From: Nepenthes gracilis
Taxonomy: Eukaryota > Streptophyta > Magnoliopsida > Caryophyllales > Nepenthaceae
Reading direction: 5' to 3'
Assembly (NCBI GenBank): GCA_033239525.1
Contig: BSYO01000019.1
Location: 8,352,592-8,416,591, forward strand
Length of the DNA stretch: 64,000 nucleotides
The translations under genes were made by a program, and so were the position numbers. Below the pieces are notes generated by a model. It did not search any database. It was not told where the DNA came from and worked only from the letters and a program-made list of their open reading frames with translations. Numbering within the stretch: position 1 is the stretch's first letter; every line of letters starts with the position of its first letter. Of this stretch, positions 34,077-45,996 are shown one piece after another.

Positions 34077-36161
34077 TGTTGTGTCCCGAGTCTTAGGTTG
34101 TCGTACGGATTAGAGAACATTCCAATCTTCAACTGTGGGTTGATCTAGATTGGGTCTGGTCTCCGTCGCTAATAACTTAGAACCTCCACAATACAAATCA
34201 TAAACAAGAGGTCAGAGGTCAACGGGGGACTATTCCCTGTTGACACTCCGACGCTCAAGTTAGAAATTTTTTATAATAAACGGAGAAATACACGTTTAAA
34301 GGTAAACAAGGAAGAAGTGCAAAGATGTAGCGATAATTGGAGTGTGAGAGGGATGTATTGGGAGGCTTGAGCTCCATGAATGCGCCCGGCAGAGGAGCCG
34401 CTTAGAGGTGCGCCCATGGAGGGGCGGCTAAGAGGTGCGCTTGTGAGGGACGATTTAGAGGTGTGCCCGATAAAGGGGCGGCTTAGAGTTGTGCCAAGTA
34501 GTGGGGCGGTTTAGCGTTGCGTCGAGCAGAGAGGCGGCTTAGAGGTGCACCCGTGGAAGGGCTTAGAGGTGTGCCCGACAGAGGGGCGGCTTAAGGTGCG
34601 CCTACGGAGGGTGACTTAGAAGTGCGCCCAGCAAAGGGGCGACTTGGAGGTGCGCCCGCCGAGGGCTGCTTAGAGGTGCCCCCGGCAAAGAGGTGGCTTA
34701 GAGTTGCGCCGAGCAAAGGTCTGGTTTCGATGTGTGCCTGGCAGAGAGGCGGCTTAGAGTTTTGCTGAGCTGAGGGCCGGCTTAGAGTGCACCTGCGGAG
34801 GGAGGCTTGGAGGTGCGCCCGACAGAGGCTTAGATGTGCTCCTGCAGAGGGCAACTTAGAAGTACGCTCGGTAAAGGGGCGGCTTAGAGGTGCGCTCGAG
34901 AAGGGCGGCTTAGAGGTGCGTCAGGCAGATGGGCGGCTTAGAGGTGCGCTCGTGGAGGGCGGCTTAGAGGTGCGCTCGTGGAGGGCGGCTTAGAGGTTCG
35001 CCCGACAGTGGGACGGTTTACAGGTGTGCCCACAGAATGCGGCTTAGAAGAGAAGGACTAAACAACATAGAAGTGTTAACATCTAGGTTACCTGACTGGA
35101 AGGTTGACTCCTAGGCAGTGAGCTCCTAACTCCTGGTCGAAAAGACTCATGACTCCGGGACTGAGGGCTAAGAGCCTCTAGACAAGAGGAGAGCTGATGG
35201 CCTCTGGACAGGAGGACTACCTAGGGCCTCCGAGCTGGCGGAAGGCCAATGGCCTCTAAATGGGAGGATAGTCGAGGGCCTTAGGACGTAAGGAGGGCTG
35301 AGGGCCTCCGCACGCGAGGAGGGATGAGGGCCTCCTTGCTAGTTGAGAGTTGACAGCCTCCTGGCTGGCGTAGGACTGATGACCTCTGGATTGGAGGAGG
35401 GTTGAGAGCCTCCTGACTGCGAAAGGCCGATCCCCTCTGGACTAGAGGAAGGTTGAAAGCCCTCCGATGGCAGAAGGCCGCTGGCCTCCGAACTAAAGGA
35501 GGGCTAATAGCCTCTTGGCGGCGAAGTGCTGATGGCCTCTAAACTAGATGAGGGTTGAAAGCCTTCTGGCGACGGAAGGCTGAGAGTCTCCTGGTAGCGG
35601 AAGGCTGATGGCCTCCGAAAGGATGAGGGTTGAGAGCCTCCCGGCGGCGGAAGGCTGATGGCCTCCGGATTGGAGGAGGGCTAAGAGCTTCCGGAGGCGG
35701 AAGGTTGATGGCCTCCGGAATGGAGAAAGGCTGAAAGCCTCTCGACGACAGAAAGCTGATGGCCTCTAGACTGAAGGAAAGTTGAAAGCCTCCTCGCGGC
35801 GGAAGGCTGATGGCCTCCGGAAGGATGAGGGCCAAGAGCCTTCTGACAGCGAAAGGCCGCTGGCCTTGAGAGCATCCTGGCGAGAAGAGGGCTGGTGGCC
35901 TCTTGACTGCCAACCCACTCTCGTTGGAGATTGGCTAACAACGGCTACACCCTTTTCCAAGCCTTCCAGAGCCTCATGGAGCTTTTTTGAACCTCTTCAG
36001 CTTATACTTCAAAACTTGAAGGTGCTTACTTTTATTGTGAGATTTGCAGATGTACTATTACTCCAAGAGTAATGTGGGACTTTTACTTTGAGAAAATTAT
36101 GTTGGATTGTGGACTTGGCTGCGGCCTTGACCTATTGGGCTCATGATTACTGGACCTGTCA
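34077..36161 (-). repeat. 5' LTR (right copy) of the LARD-like element
   Basis: On the + strand it starts TGTTGTGTCC and ends GACCTGTCA. It is homologous to 27388-29488 including the flanking unique parts (TACGGATTAG, CTCCGTCGCTAATAAC, CAACCCACTCTCGTTGGAG). It contains the arrays 34380-35050 and about 35150-35890. Confidence 0.88.
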
Positions 36162-36166
36162 GTTTT

Positions 36167-36547
36167 AAATTAATATGTATCAATAGGAAATAACATATTG
36201 ACGTCGTTACAAATATCTGGACACAGGCACAGGTCACAGAAACAACCCTACATTATAGGGCTAGTAAGTGAAGAAAGAAGCAAGGGAACGACCTAAGATA
36301 TGGCAATCAAAACACATACAGCATAAGATAATATTTGAATTATTTCTCTTTATTCGTTTTTCATATAGAAATTGAGAATGAAGGCACTGATCTCAATTTG
36401 ATTCTGAAAGGTCAAACTCATTAGTGTTTAACGTATAGAATAATATGGAGCCCCGTGAGTAACTAGCCATTAAAGTACAACCTGTTGACCTCGCTAATAC
36501 ACAATAATGCTTTTGGTGTTATTATTATAATTATTTTCATTTCACAG
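36167..36547 (+). other. Right remnant of the original CER2-like intron
   Basis: 381 bp of intron between the last transposon and exon 2. It ends in a T-rich tract and TTTCACAG. No other feature was seen. Confidence 0.7.
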
Positions 36548-37441
36548 ATTACCCTTTTAAAATGCGGAGGAATGGCTGTGGGTTTGAGCTGGGCCCATGT
36601 GCTAGGAGATGCATTCTCACTCGCAGAGTTTATGAACTTGTGGGCCCGAATCATGGGAGGCCACCGGCCCACTCATCAACCGAACCTGTCAAAATGTGAG
36701 CCCAAGATTGACAAGCAACACCCAGGTCCACAGATGGCCGGGCCACCACGATCACTGAAAAGGGTTGGCCCGGTTGGTGATCATTGGATCACAACCCCTC
36801 CCTCTGAGATGGCCACATATTCCTTCCACGTCACTACGCCGCAGTTGACCAAGATGTTGGGCCAAAATGGGGACGGTCCCACTTCGGTCTTCCACTCAAT
36901 TTGTGCAGTCTTTTGGCAGGCCATTGCCAACATCAGAAATGGGCCAAAGCCCAGAACAGTGACTATCGTGGAACCAGACACTAAGACGAGCTATATTTGT
37001 AGGGATGGCAGTGAGACTTTGAGCAACAGCCAAGTTGTAAGTGCAGTCACCGCCGGTTTCTCAATAGCGCATGCCCATCTCAAGGATCTGGCGGAATTGA
37101 TCCATGAACGGGCTGTGGACGAGCGAGGCCAGATTTCAGAGATCGCAGGAAAGGAGCCCGGGTCAGCCGATTTCATCATTTACGGGGCGAACTTGACTTT
37201 CGTGGACTGGGAAGACGCACCCTTCTATGAGTTTGAATTTAAGGGAATGAAACCGAGCCTTGTCAGTTGTTTTGTCGACGGCATCGGGGAGGAAGGGGTG
37301 GTTTTGGTGCTTCCCGGACCGCCCGTCAAGCCGGCCGAGGAGGAAGGCAGTAAAACGACAAGGATTGTGACTGTAATTTTGCCGGAGGGAGATTTACTGG
37401 CGCTGAAGCGTGAGCTCCTGGAGGAGTGGTCAATTGCCTAG
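36548..37441 (+). CDS. CER2/CER26-like BAHD protein, exon 2 (residues 145-441 and stop)
   Basis: The exon starts after the acceptor TTTCACAG and encodes 297 residues, ending in TAG at 37439-37441. The BAHD HxxxD motif is present as HVLGD (residues 161-165) inside CGGMAVGLSWAHVLGDAFSL, a block diagnostic of the CER2 clade. The usual second BAHD motif DFGWG is absent; the matching region reads VDGIGEEGVV (387-396). This agrees with CER2-type proteins, in which acyltransferase catalysis appears dispensable and the role is to assist fatty-acid elongation in wax synthesis. The ending SIA has no ER-retrieval motif. Total length of 441 is normal for the family (about 420-450). GC content is well above the neighbouring transposon DNA. 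The uninterrupted frame argues for function despite the giant intron. Confidence 0.9.
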   Translation: MTLLKCGGMAVGLSWAHVLGDAFSLAEFMNLWARIMGGHRPTHQPNLSKCEPKIDKQHPGPQMAGPPRSLKRVGPVGDHWITTPPSEMATYSFHVTTPQLTKMLGQNGDGPTSVFHSICAVFWQAIANIRNGPKPRTVTIVEPDTKTSYICRDGSETLSNSQVVSAVTAGFSIAHAHLKDLAELIHERAVDERGQISEIAGKEPGSADFIIYGANLTFVDWEDAPFYEFEFKGMKPSLVSCFVDGIGEEGVVLVLPGPPVKPAEEEGSKTTRIVTVILPEGDLLALKRELLEEWSIA

Positions 37442-37570
37442 TGCGTATTTTACCATAAGACAAAGGTTTATATAGATCAAGATGAATTTCTATTTCGCTA
37501 TTTTGTTTTTTCTTGTCCTTTTTCCTTTCCTGGTGTGGAGAAAGTAGTAAGGTTGTGTTTGAAAACTTTG

Positions 37571-37576
37571 AATAAA
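37571..37576 (+). terminator. Candidate polyadenylation signal of the CER2-like gene
   Basis: AATAAA lies 130 bp past the stop codon, followed by T/G-rich sequence. The position is reasonable for a plant 3' UTR, but cleavage sites cannot be read from sequence alone. Confidence 0.45.
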
Positions 37577-37799
37577 GTCTGCACTACTTGATGCTTCAGG
37601 TGATGGTTGACTTTAGATACGTGTAGAAGGTTCGATTGCGCTGGTGGTCTCTTCTGTTATTCTGGAACATTGGATTAATTATACGATGAAGACAATCAGT
37701 AAGCGGAACGGGAACCACCCAAGTCATCTTGTACTGTAACAGGGTGGCTGTGGCAGCAGTTCCAGCGTTTTCTCTACTATTAAAACTTCCAACAACGGA

Positions 37800-38690
37800 A
37801 TACTATTCTTATCTACAATTATCAAAAATAAATAAATACATATTTGATTATTAAAATGGAATAACGTATAAATAAAATAATTATTATCAAAATATATAAT
37901 AAGATAGGAATAGAATTATGAATTATTATTTTAATATTTGACTATTTATTTAAAATAATTGTGAATAAATTAAAAATTAAATTTTTAGTATTTGATATAT
38001 AGTAACAGTAAAAAAAATTATATAAAAATTTATACTAATAACTTTTTTACTTTTATTTAAACCAAAAATACTCTACCATTAGTTCACACAATTCTCAAAA
38101 AAAGATGTTCTTAGCTTTTCTGTGCAACGGATTTCTAATGTGAGGAGACGGAGCTGCTGGAAAGAAATTAAAGTTTTTGAACGTTCATGTGTGGGAGGAG
38201 AGAGTTACTAGTTTTTTAATAAAGATTTCAAAGATGATGGAGACGAGAAAAGACAAATATTGATGGAGACAAATAGAGCTTCGAAGAGTAATGGAAGCGA
38301 GAGAAGACGAGCATGGCAACAACAGAAGATGACGTGAGCCGGAGAGAAAGCGAAGAAAGGGATGGAGAGCAGACAAAGAAGGACGAACAGCTAGGAAAAA
38401 AGACAAAAGAGAAAGCAGATTAGGGTTTCAAACAATAGATATAATGACGAACATACGAATAATTTGACGAATGTTGAAAATATTAGTGACAAAATGGTAA
38501 TATTTATAGAAATAGTTATTCCTTAAATTTAATGAATCAATAATACAAAAAAAATCTTGATGTTTTTTATTCTTTAATTTGGAAAGATATTTATTCCTCT
38601 AGAAATAATTATTCAGTAAATAAAGCAACCAAACGTATAAATAAATATTCTACTGGCAATAATATAGAAATAAAATTTTTATTTTTACCA
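37800..38690. repeat. MITE-like AT-rich sequence around a purine-rich core
   Basis: AT-rich arms (about 37830-38060 and 38500-38690) surround a GA-rich core (38110-38440). Words such as ACGTATAAATAAA occur in both arms. ATATTTATTCCTC and AATTTGGAAA also occur near 57830, suggesting a dispersed family. Exact terminal repeats and a duplication could not be established. Confidence 0.35.
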
Positions 38691-38699
38691 ATTAAACAT

Positions 38700-40310
38700 G
38701 CCATAAGAGTAGTAATGAAAAAGAAAGAAGAGGATAAAAAAAAAAAAAAGGACGAGGAGTTCCTAGGCAGAAGGTCCAAAGCAAATTTCATAGCATGGTG
38801 CGCATAACTAGGCTAGGATTTGAAGGAGAAGAAAAGGCTGTGGATCATTGGAACATACTGCAGGGGGTCGTTAATATTATGTCGGTGGTAGTGTCAATTG
38901 CACTTTGAACTTTGATAATATATGTAGTGCGGGAACTTAGCCAGCCCATACATAAATAATACAACATCTTGGTAGGAAATCCTCCGTATCCATCCGACTA
39001 CAATTACCTTGACGCTATTGCTACCACTACAGAAGTTGAAGGATCCAGCAAAGATAGATCCATCAACCAAACCAAAGGCCTGCACAAGATACCCAAACAA
39101 CCCAAAAAATAAAAATAATAAATAAATAAAGGGAAAGGAAACAAAAATGGAGCCTATTATTTATTCTGATGGGTCTAGTTATGCTTAAGGACCGGCTCAA
39201 ATTCAAGTCGGGTCCATCCATAAAGAAAGGCCCCATGAAGACCTGCCAGAATGGTTAGGTGAATATCAGTAAGAATCATTTGTAGTCGCACCACCACCGC
39301 AAGTTGACAACTAACACGTCAGCTATGACCATTTCTGGGACAGATCGATGAATTCTGACAAGACATTTATTGCAAGCTTTGGTGCCAACGCCACTGTTGC
39401 AAAACAGTTCAAATACCCTTCGCCATCACAAGGGAAGGGAGGACCCGAATGGGCATACAAAAGCTTAGGAAGGACCAAACTCTCTTTCGATCACACAACT
39501 CTTTGTTTCTCTCTCCACTTCTCAAAGTTGCTTCCAATCGAGCAAGGGGTTGGAAACTAGTCCTCCGTTAATTCTAAAAGCCGCTGACCGTCGAAGCTTA
39601 GTTCTCCATCAGCTCTCAAAGCTACTCCTTGTTGAGCACACCGGAAAAACTTAGCCCTCCGCCAGCACTCAAAGCCGCTTCCCGTCAAACATATTCTCAG
39701 AGCTCAATCCTCTACAAACCTCACTTTTTCCCTCACAAGTGCATTAACGTATTTTTTTTCATCCTCCTTACTTCTTTCTATACATTGAAAAAGATTTTTG
39801 ATTTAAGTATTGGAAGATAAATTTATGAGTAAAATACGCCGATCCTCTAACATCTTATTCATTGTTTGTCGTACATAGGATCTAAATTAGTAGAAACGAA
39901 AATTGGATCCGCTTAAATTTGACCCAACGCAAAAGACTGAACGACTTCTTAATCTGTACAATAACTCAAATTCAGGGACGCATTATATTCCAAAAACCTA
40001 AAATATAAAGTTTTTGCCTACTATGGGAATAACAAAAGAGAAGTTAGGCAGGGAGGGACAACACAAACAAAAAGGACTCCATACCCCAATATTAAAGTGC
40101 TTTTTGACCAAACAAATCTACACCACAATTGGACAATTACATATAACAAGTCTAATTATCTTCCATGTGAAAAGAAGACATTTATACAACATATCATAAC
40201 CACTTACTAGAATTCGAACTTGACTCTAGAATCGTTAGGTCGGATTTCTAAATCTTTTAACTCAGATTCTGTACATCATAAATCAAAATGAGAAACTCAA
40301 ATGAATTGTG
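38700..40310. other. Intergenic sequence with an LTR-like stretch
   Basis: No gene recognised. About 39340-39910 has LTR-like promoter and leader organisation: CATACAAAAGCTTAGG, then a CT-rich stretch with recurring CAAAG(C/T)TGCTTCC..TCGAGC-like units, then CATAGGATCTAAATTAGTAG. No partner copy was found. Confidence 0.35.
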
Positions 40311-41060
40311 ACTTACTCGACAAGATATTTTTTGATGCTTAAGTCAGTGTTGGATACCTAACAAATGCGTTATCGATGGAAGAGGGGGGAGAGAGAGAAG
40401 AGGACAAGAGGATTGGATTCCAAGTGAATATTTTAGGGCGAGGAAATGTTCCGGAAGGCTAGCTCTAAACTTCTTGGTACAACCTAAGTGTTGTGAGGAT
40501 TAGGATTGTTTAATGGATCAATTGCTTATCAAAGTTCTTTCCTTTGTCCTCTTACTTTAGAAAAGAGGATCCCCAAATTTCGGAGAAGAGATTCCTATTT
40601 ATAGTAGTACTTTACTGGGAGGTGATTTCCTCCTTGAGTGGTTTTCAACTATAGCTTAAGTAGTGGGCTGATTACTGGCCGTTCTAATTAGCAATCATAT
40701 CATATGTCTCATATTATGAGATATTAATCATATCAAGTAATGCTGAACGTGGGTATTGGAGTTATGGTTGCATAGAGTACATGTCGTAGGCATGTTGGCG
40801 TTGAACGATCACTTGGCAGGCTGAACCAATAACCCCTAGCATGTTCTCGTGGCTAGGTGTTGTTTACTTCTTATAGGGCACGGGTAGTAATTCATCATGT
40901 GCTTCATTTTGTCTTATGGGCCAACCTTTGTTTTAAATTTTATTATTCAACACTAATCCTTGGCCTAGAAATTCTCAATCAAGTTTCAAGAATATATGCC
41001 TACCCGAGGTCTAATTGTGAGCTCTTAGGCAGTTCGGAGTTTCTTCCCAGCTAAGATGGA
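40311..41060 (-). repeat. Possible Tat-like LTR remnant
   Basis: Non-coding. TTTTTTGATGCTTAAGTCAGTG at 40328 is similar to the motif in the LTR-like blocks at 22280 and 58120. Organisation (GA-rich stretch, then ATTTATAGTAGTAC) also fits an LTR read on the minus strand. No partner or duplication was seen. Confidence 0.3.
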
Positions 41061-44000
41061 CCTGTCAAATAATCATATCACTGTTGTTGGATCATTTGTT
41101 TTAGTAAATTGACCGTTACCAGTTGTAGGGATTGACATCTACATGATAACATATTATCTACTTTGAGTCGCAGATATAATATATACCATCATAGTTTAGT
41201 TAATCTTGGACTTTCCAAAGAAAATACCTATTAATATAGAGATATCCAAATCTTATTACAAGATACATTCCCACTTCTCTAAGTGATGTGGGATCTCAGA
41301 TACTAACTCTCACACTCCACCTACTTAAGGAATGATATCTTCATCACATGTGGCATGGCTCATGACTAGTGCGGTTTATGTTTGCATAGTTCTGGTTGGG
41401 ATTGTCTCTCATACAATTATGTAACAACCTAAGTTTATATGATAACACATTACCCGTTTTTACTGAGTAGGCTCTAATGATTGCATTGATTTTTAAGATC
41501 TTGTCGGAAGGCACCAACAGAACTCAAGAGTTGAAGTTGAAGTTGAAGTTGTAGGGGTGATTGTATTCAAATGTCAACAATCCTAATAATTTGCTATACA
41601 GAAAGTGAAGGGTAATTCTTGAAGACTGAGGAACGACATGGTTTAACTTTGCACAAACTTCAGAGGATTGTGCAAGATAACAATCAGCATCAAGCATTAG
41701 CCATTGAGGTGGAAGGATCGCATTCAATTATACTAATATTTATCCTGGAATACAGTTACGACGTAAATTAAATCAAAGGAACCGGTATAAGCATAATTAA
41801 TGGATACGAGTGACAACTGAAGAAATTCTAAAAGACAAGAGGACAATTCGACCACCGAAATTCGATCCAATTAACACCCAAATTAAAATCTGGTTGAAGA
41901 GGAAGGGCTCGGGCAGCAGTGATAAATGAATGCTCAGTTGATAGGCAACATAAAATCTGATTTTTCCTTGCTTCAATTCTCCCCGGTAGCAGCCTACAAC
42001 ACCAAAATCAAAATTCCTCCACCCACGTCACAACTCCGGCAACCATGTAACTGAAATTCAGCAAAGGTGGCGGCCAAAATTCAGCAAGGGAGGAAACCTA
42101 AAATCTGATTTTCTGCTCCATCATAACGGCAGCAGCTACAATACCAAAATTTGGGACTTCTCCAGACAATATACAACCCCCCGGGCAGCAACTCCACAAC
42201 ACTTGGCAAAAATCTGGAGGAAGTAAAAGCAGCTCACGGTTGCTTACTTCAGCAATTCCAGCAGCTGAAGCAAATTTTCCCACGGCAGCAGCAGGTCCAA
42301 AACTTCAGCAAAAGGAGCAACTTACCTCAGCCAGTATAAGCGACCTGTATCACCAAGATTTAACCACCAATTACAGCCCTCCGCCAGGCAAAATGTTAAG
42401 CTAACAAACCAGCAAAGTGAGGGGTTATTCAGCATGCTGATTTGGGACAATCAGCTGAAATTAGGAAGGAGTTTTAGGTGGTGTTGGTAAGGCTGGTGAC
42501 TCAGCATTCCAGCCTCTGAAAATTATAAGAGGCATGTGAGGAAGAGAGGAAGAAATAAGGAGAGAAAATCGTGGGAGAAAGGGAGAAAAAACAGAAAGAA
42601 AACAAAAAGAAACAGAGGGGAAGTGAGGGGCTGAATCGAAAGTAGTAGAAGGAAGGGAGTTCAGCTGAATATTTTGGTAAGTGTATTTAAATTTCTTTCT
42701 TTAATTGTAATTGCTTATTGTTAAATTCTGAAGTATTATTGTTCTAACACTTAATTTGTCTAATATTTTTGCTCATATCATCATTTTAACATGAGATATG
42801 CACAGTTGAATTCTTGAGTTAAAATTAATAATAGAACCAGCTTCTGAAATTCGGCTGAACCGGTAACCAAATGATCTCCAAACCGACTCAAATTTGATGA
42901 CCAACAATCTAAACCTCTTATTTATGCTGTGACAAATCAGCTTATGAAAGTGGGCTGAACTGATTACTGAACTGAGTCTCATATCAGCAATTGGACTAAT
43001 CTCAGCAGTTAGGCTAATATCTAAAACCGCAGCCATGAATTGGGTCCCAAATTGGCTAACTAGCAGCCATAGTGATTTAAGTACCTTGTGGTGATATTAA
43101 AGTATCATTCTGTAAAAATTGACCCTAAACCAATCACAAACCAATCATCAAAATAGAAACAGAAACCGGCTGCATCAGAAAGTATTGATGCAGAATCTCC
43201 GGTTACAAAATTGACCCGAACCAGCTAAAATATCAGCTTAAACCGGCCATGAACTGAACAAATTCTTAAAAATGAGTCTCTTAGATGTAAGAGGACTCCT
43301 CGAATTGGTCCAGAACCGCTCTCAAATAGGCCATAAAATCAATAATAATAAAATTGGTCCCTTAACATCCATACTGATACTGAACCTAATAGGTTGGGAA
43401 AAACTGACCGAACCAGACCCAATTCGGCTAAACCGGCAGCCAGCCCAGCCAAAGTATAATATATTGAGGCTAACCTATCTATTAATGAACCGGCCACCCC
43501 AAACTCCTTGAAAAGATTACTAAACCGGGTCCTAGATGGTTCCAGAATCGGTCACCTCCTTTCCAATGGATGCTAGAATTATGGCCATTGAACCGGCTCA
43601 GTTCTGGTTCCCAAACTAGTTGAATCAACACCCAAAATTTACTAAGATATTATGGGTAATGTTAAAGTATTAGCCAATAGAAATATGACTCAAATTGGCC
43701 CCCGAACCGGGCTACAAAACGGCAAGGTGAACCGGCCAACATACTGAAAATTTCAGGTCACAAATTTGTGACGAACCATTGAACTAGTTTATCAAACCAG
43801 TTTATAAATGATAAAAATTGATAGTAAAAATCAGTATGAACCAACCCTTGAACCAACTATTAAATTGGTCATGAATCGATAACCGAGTCCTCAAGAAATT
43901 GTACTAAAAATTTATTGAAGGAATTAACCTGAGTTGGCTCCAAACCAACTATCAAACCAGCAACCGAATCAGCCGAATATATCACATGTTAAATCTGAAT

Positions 44001-45350
44001 TTTAGCATATGTATAAGTTTGAGGTTAAATCTACTAAATCAGACAATGTATTAATTTCTATTACGATTTACGGTTTATTACGGTTTATCACATTTTATGT
44101 TCGTATGTTTGATATTATGGAAAGTTGTATGGAAGCTTTGTAAGTTCCAAGAATGATAAGTTTTTTCTCCTAGAGTGAAAAAATTAAGAAAAAAGTAATA
44201 ATAATAAAGTAAAAGCTTCCATATAAAGTTTTTTAAAAAGGGTTAAGAAATTGGACTAAGGAATCATTTTTTATTGGTGATATTTTTTAACATAGCTTAA
44301 GATATTATAGTAAAAACTCAAGAACTACCCCTCGGCCATAAAAAAACTTTTGGCAGCATAAGTTATGGACCTGTATACTGTGTTAAAAGTATACAGCCTA
44401 CCTTTGGATGCTAAATAGAAGGGTTGGCCTTAGATTGTGTAGAAGTATATAAAATTCTTTTCTCGATTGGCCGCTCTATTAGTTGGTAAGGCCTACTAGC
44501 CCTAATCCCTAAAGACAAATAAAAATTGAGAGTAAATAAAGAAAAAGATAAGGAAAATAAAATTTCATACATATTTTATATGATTCCTATTCCTCTGATA
44601 TATTTGTCTATTTTAAGTATAAATGTATATATCTTTACTTATATGTATTTTATTGAGTATTTTGTTCATTCTCTTATTATTTTTCTAACACTTCAGATAA
44701 TGATCAGAAATTTATACCTAATGAGTAGAAGTAAAGATCAGAGTGGTTTAGGCTTATATACTTAATATATTTTGATAAAAATATAGTGAATGTATAAAAT
44801 TTTGTAACTGATCTTATAATAAAATGAATGTGACTTTGGTATTATTCAATTGTTATGCTTCCGCGATTTGCTATTATGGTTATTGTTTATATTTCTACGA
44901 AATTTTATGGTAATGAATTTTAATTCCTAGTAAGTATATCTGAAAAGTCCAATAATATATTTTATTCGTATAGTGTTGGAGCTATTTAGGATGTGGTAAT
45001 TATGTGGATTCTATGTATGATTATTAAATATTATTTATGTAATACGATGAATTATTATATTTAAGTATTCACATATATTAAGTAGAAAGAAGGCGATCCG
45101 TGATATAGGACTACAAAACATTGCCAGGAATTGAAGACCAAGGTTCAATCAAGTTATCACCAATCTTAGATCGCAGTCTAAAACACGCCATGGCAACAAG
45201 TCCAGTATGGAATGAACTCTATGTTGAGAAGGCATTCATATGTTTGGTGGGTTGGGCATTCAAAGCGAACGTAGACCAACATGTTGTTGTGGGCAACATT
45301 GACATTTGGATTTGCTTCAAAAGTACCTCAGAGGGATGATTGAGGATTGT
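41061..45350. other. Intergenic repeat-like DNA without recognised genes
   Basis: It includes GATGTGGGATCTCA (41286-41299), common in plant repeat ends. A CAGCAGC-rich stretch lies at about 41970-42340. A roughly 1.2-kb zone (42840-44000) has many AACCGG/GAACCGGC words. An AT-rich zone lies at 44000-45080. The open frame at 45121-45339 has no recognised homology. Some of this may be leader or LTR of the Ty3 relic to the right. Confidence 0.35.
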
Positions 45351-45996
45351 CTTGTATGATTTGGGGAAGTGTACTTGTCTAATAACCTTAAGATTCATGC
45401 TTTTGGTTGAGGAGATGGTATTCTTAGACTATTACTATTGGTATTTGGCATACCAATGAATTCATATTAAATTCAAGCAGTTCATGATTGGGATAGACCT
45501 TGACATAGGTGAAGATTTGTTGTTTCTTCGATCTTTACTAATTATTTTTGGGTCAGAAGATTTAACGAAGCTATATTTGCAGGATTGTTGAGGATGATAG
45601 TATCGCATTCCAGAGGGCTAAGGTTATATAAATTAGGATTGTGATTGCCTTACCATTTTTATCTCATTATTAGATTACAAGAAAAATCCATTCTTGGGGA
45701 TTTTTTTCAAAAGACCTCAACTACATTAAGGAGTTATTTGGATTGTTGAGAAAGAATTGGGACTATAAGTTGGATATTGGTCAAAAAGGCTAAGGCAGCA
45801 GCTGATGTCTTGAGGTGGGAAAACAATAAGACAATTGAGTAGTGAGTCATAAGAAATGTTAAGTGGATTAATATCATGCTTGTATCACTTTGGGTTGTGT
45901 CTTGATATAGCATAGTAAGGTGATACAGATGGATCCAGGTAATTAAAAGACTATGAGACCCATTAACTAACTCACGACATTGAGTTAGTATCAATC

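Larger units (their letters stand above)
27388..36161 (-). mobile_element. Non-coding LARD-type LTR retrotransposon with Tat-like signals
   Basis: LTRs lie at 27388-29488 (2,101 bp) and 34077-36161 (2,085 bp). A perfect TSD, GTTTT, is at 27383-27387 and 36162-36166. Orientation is minus: next to the right LTR the minus strand reads TTGGCGTCGTCTGTGGGAA (34076 to 34058), close to the TGGCGCCGTCTGTGGGAA site of plant Tat/Ogre-type elements. Next to the left LTR it reads ATGGGGGCTAG (29499 to 29489), a polypurine tract. The 4.6-kb interior has no gag or pol motif and contains two long tandem arrays. It would depend on a coding relative to move. Its right edge is 381 bp from exon 2 of the CER2-like gene. 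Confidence 0.9.
2942..36547 (+). other. 33,606-bp transposon-filled intron of the CER2-like gene
   Basis: The donor is CAG|GTATTT at 2941/2942. The acceptor is TTTCACAG|ATT at 36547/36548, after a T-rich tract. Joining the two exons restores the family block from GPELTFSP to CGGMAVGLSWAHVLGD without a frame change. The intron contains three adjacent LTR elements (6462-13396, 13516-27297, 27388-36161), two of them with further elements nested inside. Without these three and one copy of each target-site duplication, about 4.1 kb remains. The alternative is that the locus is transcriptionally dead, but both exons are free of stops and frameshifts. Confidence 0.8.

Noticed and set aside
36781..37179. 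Minus-strand open frames under exon 2 of the CER2-like gene
   Set aside because: They are antisense to a well-supported conserved coding exon and have no independent support.
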